The notes under the pieces are model-generated. The model saw only the letters and a program-made list of their open reading frames with translations. It was not told where the DNA came from and ran no database searches. The position numbers and the translations under genes were made by a program. Below are positions 57,912-64,000 of a stretch of DNA of 64,000 nucleotides, one piece after another; position 1 is the first letter of the stretch; every line of letters starts with the position of its first letter. Origin of the DNA: Elioraea thermophila (ex Habib et al. 2022) (GTDB lineage: Bacteria; Pseudomonadota; Alphaproteobacteria; Acetobacterales; Acetobacteraceae); contig NZ_QMDI01000013.1 of NCBI RefSeq assembly GCF_003336755.1, forward strand, positions 1 through 64,000, in the 5' to 3' direction.

Positions 57912-59066
57912 ATGATCACCGAGGCCCTGACCCCGGGTGCCCCCTCCCCTCGCGCGCCCTGGCGCCACGTCTTCACCACGAGGCTTGGCCGCGCAGACCG
58001 CGTGGTGGCCGCAATCGGGGCGATCCTCCTCGCCCTTCTCATCGTCGATCCCACCCAGGCTTGGGCGAGCTTCATGTTCGCCGTGTGCGCCCTGGCCGCG
58101 ATTGCGCCGTTCCTCGCCCTGTCCGTTCTGCTCGCCGCGGGGGCAAAAGCGACGGGAGCCGACCAGCAGGTCTCGCGCGTGCTGCAGGGACGGGAATCGG
58201 TCGCGATCCTCGCTGCTGCGATGTTCGGCGCCCTGTCGCCTTTCTGTTCCTGTGGCGTGGTGCCGCTGATCGCGGGCCTTCTCGGCGCAGGCGTGCCGCT
58301 TGCGCCGGTGATGGCGTTTTGGCTTGCGAGCCCGTTGATGGACCCGAACCAGTTTTTCCTCTTGGTCGGGGCCATTGGTGCCGACTTCACGATCGCCAAG
58401 ACGCTGGCTGCCATCGGCATCGGCCTTCTGGGCGGCTTCGGAACGCTTGCGATCGCCTGCGCCGGTGGCTTCACCGAAGTACTCCGCCCGTCCATCGCCC
58501 GGCCGACCTGTTGCGCGAAGAAGCGCGCACTGAACCCGCTGCCGCCGGTCTGGCGCTTTTGGCAGGAGCCGGAGCGAGGCGGGCGTGAGGCGTGGTTCCT
58601 CGTCCGCATCCTCGCCCTCGCACTCCTGCTCGAAAGCCTGATGCTGACCTTCCTGCCGGCCGATGCCGTGGCGCGCCACCTCGGGGAGGGCAATACCTTC
58701 GCCATCCCGCTTGCCGTGGCGCTCGGCGTTCCCGCCTGATTGAACGGTTTAGCCGCCATCCCCCTCGTCAGCGGTCTGATCGAGCTCGGCATGAGCCCTG
58801 CCGTCGGCCTCGCCTTCCTGCTGGCGGGCGGCGCGACGTCGCTGCCGGCGGCCGTCGCGGTGTGGGCTCTCGTTCGCCCGCGCGTCTTCGCCGCCTACCT
58901 CGCCTTCGCCGGCCTCGGCTCGACCCTCGCCGCCCACGCCTTCGCTGCGGTGCTCTGCTGCGGGGGTTGCCTCGGCCGAATCGTGAGGTGGTGGGCTTGC
59001 CGGCTCCGCCCTGAAAACGCGTGCTCGTACCCGACGCCCCTACGCTCGCCCCCACCCGGCCCTTAG
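57912..59066 (+). pseudogene. ArsP/DUF318-type permease interrupted by an in-frame TGA
   Basis: The first 275 codons encode an ArsP/UPF0718-type membrane permease ('LSPFCSCGVVPLIAGLLGAG', 'WLASPLMDPNQFFLL') and start after GGAGG. At 58737-58739 the frame meets TGA within 'ALGVPA-stop-LNGLAAIPL'. The same frame then continues through normal family sequence ('SGLIELGMSPAVGLAFLLAG', 'TSLPAAVAVWALVRP') to 59066. Related permeases read through this point with a residue such as Tyr. A nonsense mutation, a split gene restarting at TTG 58740, or stop-codon recoding are all possible; mutation is the simplest. ArsP proteins export trivalent organoarsenicals. Confidence 0.65.
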
Positions 59067-59079
59067 CCCGCTCACGGTG

Positions 59080-59283
59080 TCAGTCTCGCCTCAATCGCCG
59101 CGCGAGTTTCGCTGCCGCCAAACGCTCCACCATCGCCGGCGAATCCGCCGGACCCGTCGCCACCGCCTCCTCGCCGGTGCAGGGGTCGACCGCCGCCACG
59201 CGCAACCAGGCACCGAGGCGACGATGCTCGAACAGCACCTCGCCGCCGGTCCCCCACGGCCGCCCGCACGCCCCGTCTGGCAC
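59080..59283 (-). CDS. DUF6898-like small protein
   Basis: A 67-residue product. '[20 protein letters not shown]' with '[20 protein letters not shown]' resembles the alphaproteobacterial DUF6898 pattern (a short beta-rich start, then a helix; '[12 protein letters not shown]' at the end). The frame stays open upstream, but the GTG at 59283 is the last start before the conserved part that does not invade metY; no clear ribosome binding site was seen. The function is unknown. Confidence 0.55.
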   Translation of the reverse strand: MPDGACGRPWGTGGEVLFEHRRLGAWLRVAAVDPCTGEEAVATGPADSPAMVERLAAAKLARRLRRD

Positions 59284-59348
59284 GCGGGACGGGGCTCGCC
59301 TATCGTCGCCGCCGGTCACACCGAATATCCACCGGGGAGGCGCCGCCG

Positions 59349-61680
<2,332 letters not shown>

Positions 61681-61731
61681 GGGCGTTCCCACTTCCGCTC
61701 GAACGGTTCGGTTGAGGAGGGATCGGTTCGC

Positions 61732-62925
61732 ATGGCGATCGCAGCTGGTGCTGAGAAGCAGGTCGGCAAACTCGTCATCCGCAACCTCGGTCTGGTCGTC
61801 TCCGGCGACCTCGACCAACCCTTGCTGGACGCCGACACCATCGTCGCCGAAGGCGGCCGGATCGTCGCCATCGGGCGGCAGGCCGACTGCGACACGGACG
61901 GCGCGCGCGTGGTGATCGACGCCAAGGGCTGCGCGGCCATTCCGGGCTTGATCGACAACCACGTGCACACCGTGTTCGGCGACTGGACGCCGCGGCAGAA
62001 CCAGCTGGGCTGGATCGAGTCCTGCCTGCATGGCGGCGTGACCAGCATGATCTCCGCCGGCGAAGTGCACCTGCCGGGCCGGCCGCGCGACCCCGTCGGC
62101 GCGAAGGCCTTGGCCATCGTCGCCCGCAAGTCCTTCGGCGACATCATGCCGAACGGCGTACGCGTGCTCGCGGGCGCGGTGATCCCCGAACGCGGCCTCA
62201 CCGAGCCTGATTTCGCCGAGATGGCGGCGGCAGGGGTGAAACTGATGGGCGAGATCGGCCTCGGCTCGGTCACGCAGGCCGAGGAGGCGCGCGAGATGGT
62301 GGCGATGGCGCGACGGCACGGGCTTTCCACCGTCACCCATGTCGGCGGGCCGTCCGTGCCGGGCTCCTCCTACATCGGCGCCGACGTGGTGCTGGCGGCC
62401 GATTCGGATGTCTGTTCGCACATCAACGGCGGCCCCACCGCGCTCGATCAGCGCCAGATCCGGCGCATCTGCGAGGAAACCACACGCGCGGTGGAGATCA
62501 TCCACAACGGCAACCCGCGCGTCGCCCTGTTCGCCATGCGCACCATGCTCGAACTGGGCAAGGAGGCGCAGCTCACCTTGGGCACCGATGCGCCGGCCGG
62601 CTCGGGCGTCCAACCCCTGGGCATGCTGCGCACCATCTCGCTGCTCTGTTCGGTCGGGGGTGCGGCGCCGGAACGCGCGATCTGCTGGGCAACCGGCAAC
62701 GTCGCGCGCGTGCGTAGGCTTGAGCAGGGCGTGCTCGCCGTCGGCCGCCCTGCCGACCTCGTGCTCTGCGACCGTCCGCAGGGCTCGGACAGCACCAATG
62801 TGCTCGAGGCGCTCTCGGTCGGCGACCTGCCGGGGATCGGCATGGTCATCACGGACGGCGTGATCCGGGTGACGCGAAGCCGCAACACCCCACCGGCGGA
62901 ACGGATGCCCGAGCGCGTGGTGTGA
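61732..62925 (+). CDS. Enamidase-like amidohydrolase
   Basis: A 397-residue metal-dependent amidohydrolase. 'PGLIDNHVHTVFGDWTPRQN' carries the HxH pair, 'LHGGVTSMISAGEVHLPGRP' follows, then 'HINGGPTALD', the catalytic Asp in 'LGTDAPAGSGVQPLGMLRTI' and the ending 'RVTRSRNTPPAERMPERVV'. This pattern closely follows enamidase of Eubacterium barkeri nicotinate fermentation, which deaminates 6-oxo-tetrahydronicotinate. No other nicotinate genes are adjacent, so the substrate here may be another enamide. It overlaps the GNAT gene by four bases (GTGTGA context). Confidence 0.78.
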   Translation: MAIAAGAEKQVGKLVIRNLGLVVSGDLDQPLLDADTIVAEGGRIVAIGRQADCDTDGARVVIDAKGCAAIPGLIDNHVHTVFGDWTPRQNQLGWIESCLHGGVTSMISAGEVHLPGRPRDPVGAKALAIVARKSFGDIMPNGVRVLAGAVIPERGLTEPDFAEMAAAGVKLMGEIGLGSVTQAEEAREMVAMARRHGLSTVTHVGGPSVPGSSYIGADVVLAADSDVCSHINGGPTALDQRQIRRICEETTRAVEIIHNGNPRVALFAMRTMLELGKEAQLTLGTDAPAGSGVQPLGMLRTISLLCSVGGAAPERAICWATGNVARVRRLEQGVLAVGRPADLVLCDRPQGSDSTNVLEALSVGDLPGIGMVITDGVIRVTRSRNTPPAERMPERVV

Positions 62926-63617
62926 CCGCGCTTCCCCTCGGCCCCGCGGTCGACGACACGCCGCGGCCATTGCCCGCCCGCATCGCGCACGCGGGACGCA
63001 GCGTGCGCCTCGAGCCGCTCGGGCCGAGCCATGCCGCCGACCTCTGGCTGGCGGCGGCGGGAGCCGAGGCGAGCTGGACATACCTCTCCTACGGCCCTTT
63101 CGAGAGCGAGACCGCCCTGCGCAGGCACCTCGCCCGCCTCGCCGCCCGGCACGATCCCCTGTTCTTCGCCGTCCTGCCCACGGCGAGGGGCGGTGCCGCG
63201 GGCTGGATCTCCTTCATGGAGATGCGGCCCGACGATGCCGACATCGAGATCGGCCACATCTGGTTTCCGCCTGTCCTCGCCCGCAGCCGTGCGGCGACGG
63301 AGGCGATCGCCATCCTGATGCGCCACGCGCTGGATGACCTCGGCTACCGCCGCCTGACCTGGAAGTGCGACGCGCTGAATGCCGCCTCGCGCCGCGCCGC
63401 CGAACGCCTCGGCTTCACCTTCGAGGGCATCCACCGCAACCACCGCATCGTGAAGGGACGATCGCGCGACACGGCGTGGTATTCGATCATCGATGCCGAA
63501 TGGCTGCTGGTGCGCGATGCCCTCGCCGCCTGGCTCGATGACGCCAATTTCGACGAGGACGGGCAGCGGAAGCGGTCACTGGCCGCCATCAGGGCGGAGC
63601 TCGCCCGCGCGCGATGA
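62922..63617 (+). CDS. GNAT family N-acetyltransferase (RimJ/RimL-like)
   Basis: A 231-residue acetyltransferase. 'GRSVRLEPLGPSHAADLW', 'EIGHIWFPPVLARSRAATEA' and 'LTWKCDALNAASRRAAERLG' then 'FTFEGIHRNHRIVKGR' follow the RimJ/RimL-type fold. The target is unknown. It begins with GTG inside the end of the amidohydrolase gene, and its stop overlaps the rlmJ start (ATGA). Confidence 0.85.
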   Translation: MTALPLGPAVDDTPRPLPARIAHAGRSVRLEPLGPSHAADLWLAAAGAEASWTYLSYGPFESETALRRHLARLAARHDPLFFAVLPTARGGAAGWISFMEMRPDDADIEIGHIWFPPVLARSRAATEAIAILMRHALDDLGYRRLTWKCDALNAASRRAAERLGFTFEGIHRNHRIVKGRSRDTAWYSIIDAEWLLVRDALAAWLDDANFDEDGQRKRSLAAIRAELARAR

Positions 63618-64000
63618 ACTATCGCCACGCCTTCCACGCCGGCAACCACGGCGACTGCCTCAAGCACGCCCTCCTCGTCGCCTTGCTCGATCGGCTCCTG
63701 CGCAAGGACGCGCCGCTCGCGGTGGTCGATCTGCACGCGGGTCGCGGCCGCTACGACCTCGGCGGCCCGGAGGCGAGCCGCACCGGCGAGTGGCGCGACG
63801 GAATCGGCCGCCTGCTCGACCAGCCGCCCGCACCGCTCGCCCGCTATGTCGGGCTCGTGCAGGCACTCGGCCTCTATCCCGGCAGCCCCGCCCTTGCGCA
63901 GGCTCTTCTTCGCCCGACCGATCGCCTCGTGCTGAACGAGAAGCAACCCGAGGAGTTCGCCGCCCTGCGCGCCTGGGCGGAGGGAGATGCCCGCATCGTG
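63614..64000 (+). CDS. rlmJ: 23S rRNA (adenine(2030)-N6)-methyltransferase RlmJ, 5' part
   Basis: The first 129 codons of a gene cut by the window edge. 'MNYRHAFHAGNHGDCLKHAL' is the characteristic start of RlmJ, and 'AVVDLHAGRGRYDL' is its SAM-binding motif. The start was chosen from the ATGA overlap with the acetyltransferase. Confidence 0.9.
   Translation, partial: MNYRHAFHAGNHGDCLKHALLVALLDRLLRKDAPLAVVDLHAGRGRYDLGGPEASRTGEWRDGIGRLLDQPPAPLARYVGLVQALGLYPGSPALAQALLRPTDRLVLNEKQPEEFAALRAWAEGDARIV

Noticed and set aside
58737-58742. TGA in the permease as a selenocysteine codon
   Set aside because: Homologues do not have Cys here as far as I recall, and no convincing SECIS-like hairpin follows; only a 3-bp stem CGG/CCG is visible.
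59284-59348. SAM riboswitch upstream of metY
   Set aside because: The space is only 65 bases and lacks the conserved SAM-II or SAM-I core sequences.

Overview
The window looks like chromosome of a GC-rich (about 70% by eye) alphaproteobacterium, probably a member of the Rhodospirillales/Acetobacteraceae. The evidence is the rpmF-plsX-fabH-ihfA-merR block, the glyA-nrdR-rib-nusB-thiL block, mmcB, sdhE next to mfd, a ubiquinol-cytochrome c chaperone and a K+-independent H+-pyrophosphatase. No rRNA, CRISPR array or intact mobile element was seen. One tRNA gene, tRNA-Pro(GGG), is present.

Left third (1-17.5 kb): an accessory catabolic island. It starts beside a decayed MobA/MobL relaxase. A fused 2-aminobenzoyl-CoA monooxygenase/reductase is transcribed divergently from a tightly overlapping operon encoding an SDR, a crotonase, an acyl-CoA dehydrogenase, a benzoate/anthranilate-type CoA ligase, a 4HBT thioesterase and a RidA protein. 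This is the gene content of aerobic CoA-dependent anthranilate degradation as known from Azoarcus evansii. The same strand continues with an orphan molybdenum-hydroxylase large subunit, a DapA-family lyase lacking the usual active-site residues, 3-hydroxyanthranilate 3,4-dioxygenase and a complete five-gene LIV-type ABC importer. Together they suggest uptake and catabolism of an aminoaromatic or N-heterocyclic compound by a combination not found in a single textbook pathway. A gene-free stretch of 1.15 kb closes the island.

Middle (18.6-45.4 kb): housekeeping and regulation. It holds sdhE-mfd, recG, a GldA/F/G-like ABC system with a DUF4340 protein, a Nudix hydrolase, and a LuxU-like Hpt protein with a candidate sigma-54 promoter facing a LuxO-like sigma-54 activator. 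It continues with msrP, a lipoprotein, mmcB, and the phosphate operon pstSCAB-phoU-phoB, which has a visible Pho box and a strong pstS/pstC hairpin. Then come tRNA-Pro, merR, ihfA, fabH, plsX, rpmF, yceD and the cytochrome bc1 chaperone.

Right third (45.4-64 kb): bamE, a TauE/SafE permease, hppA, and a ten-gene overlapping operon rpiB-glyA-nrdR-ribD-ribE-ribB-ribH-nusB-thiL-MFS whose RibB carries a dead GTP cyclohydrolase II domain. Next are an arsR regulator and a permease interrupted by an in-frame TGA, a DUF6898-like small protein, metY, hemB, an enamidase-like amidohydrolase, a GNAT acetyltransferase and the 5' end of rlmJ.
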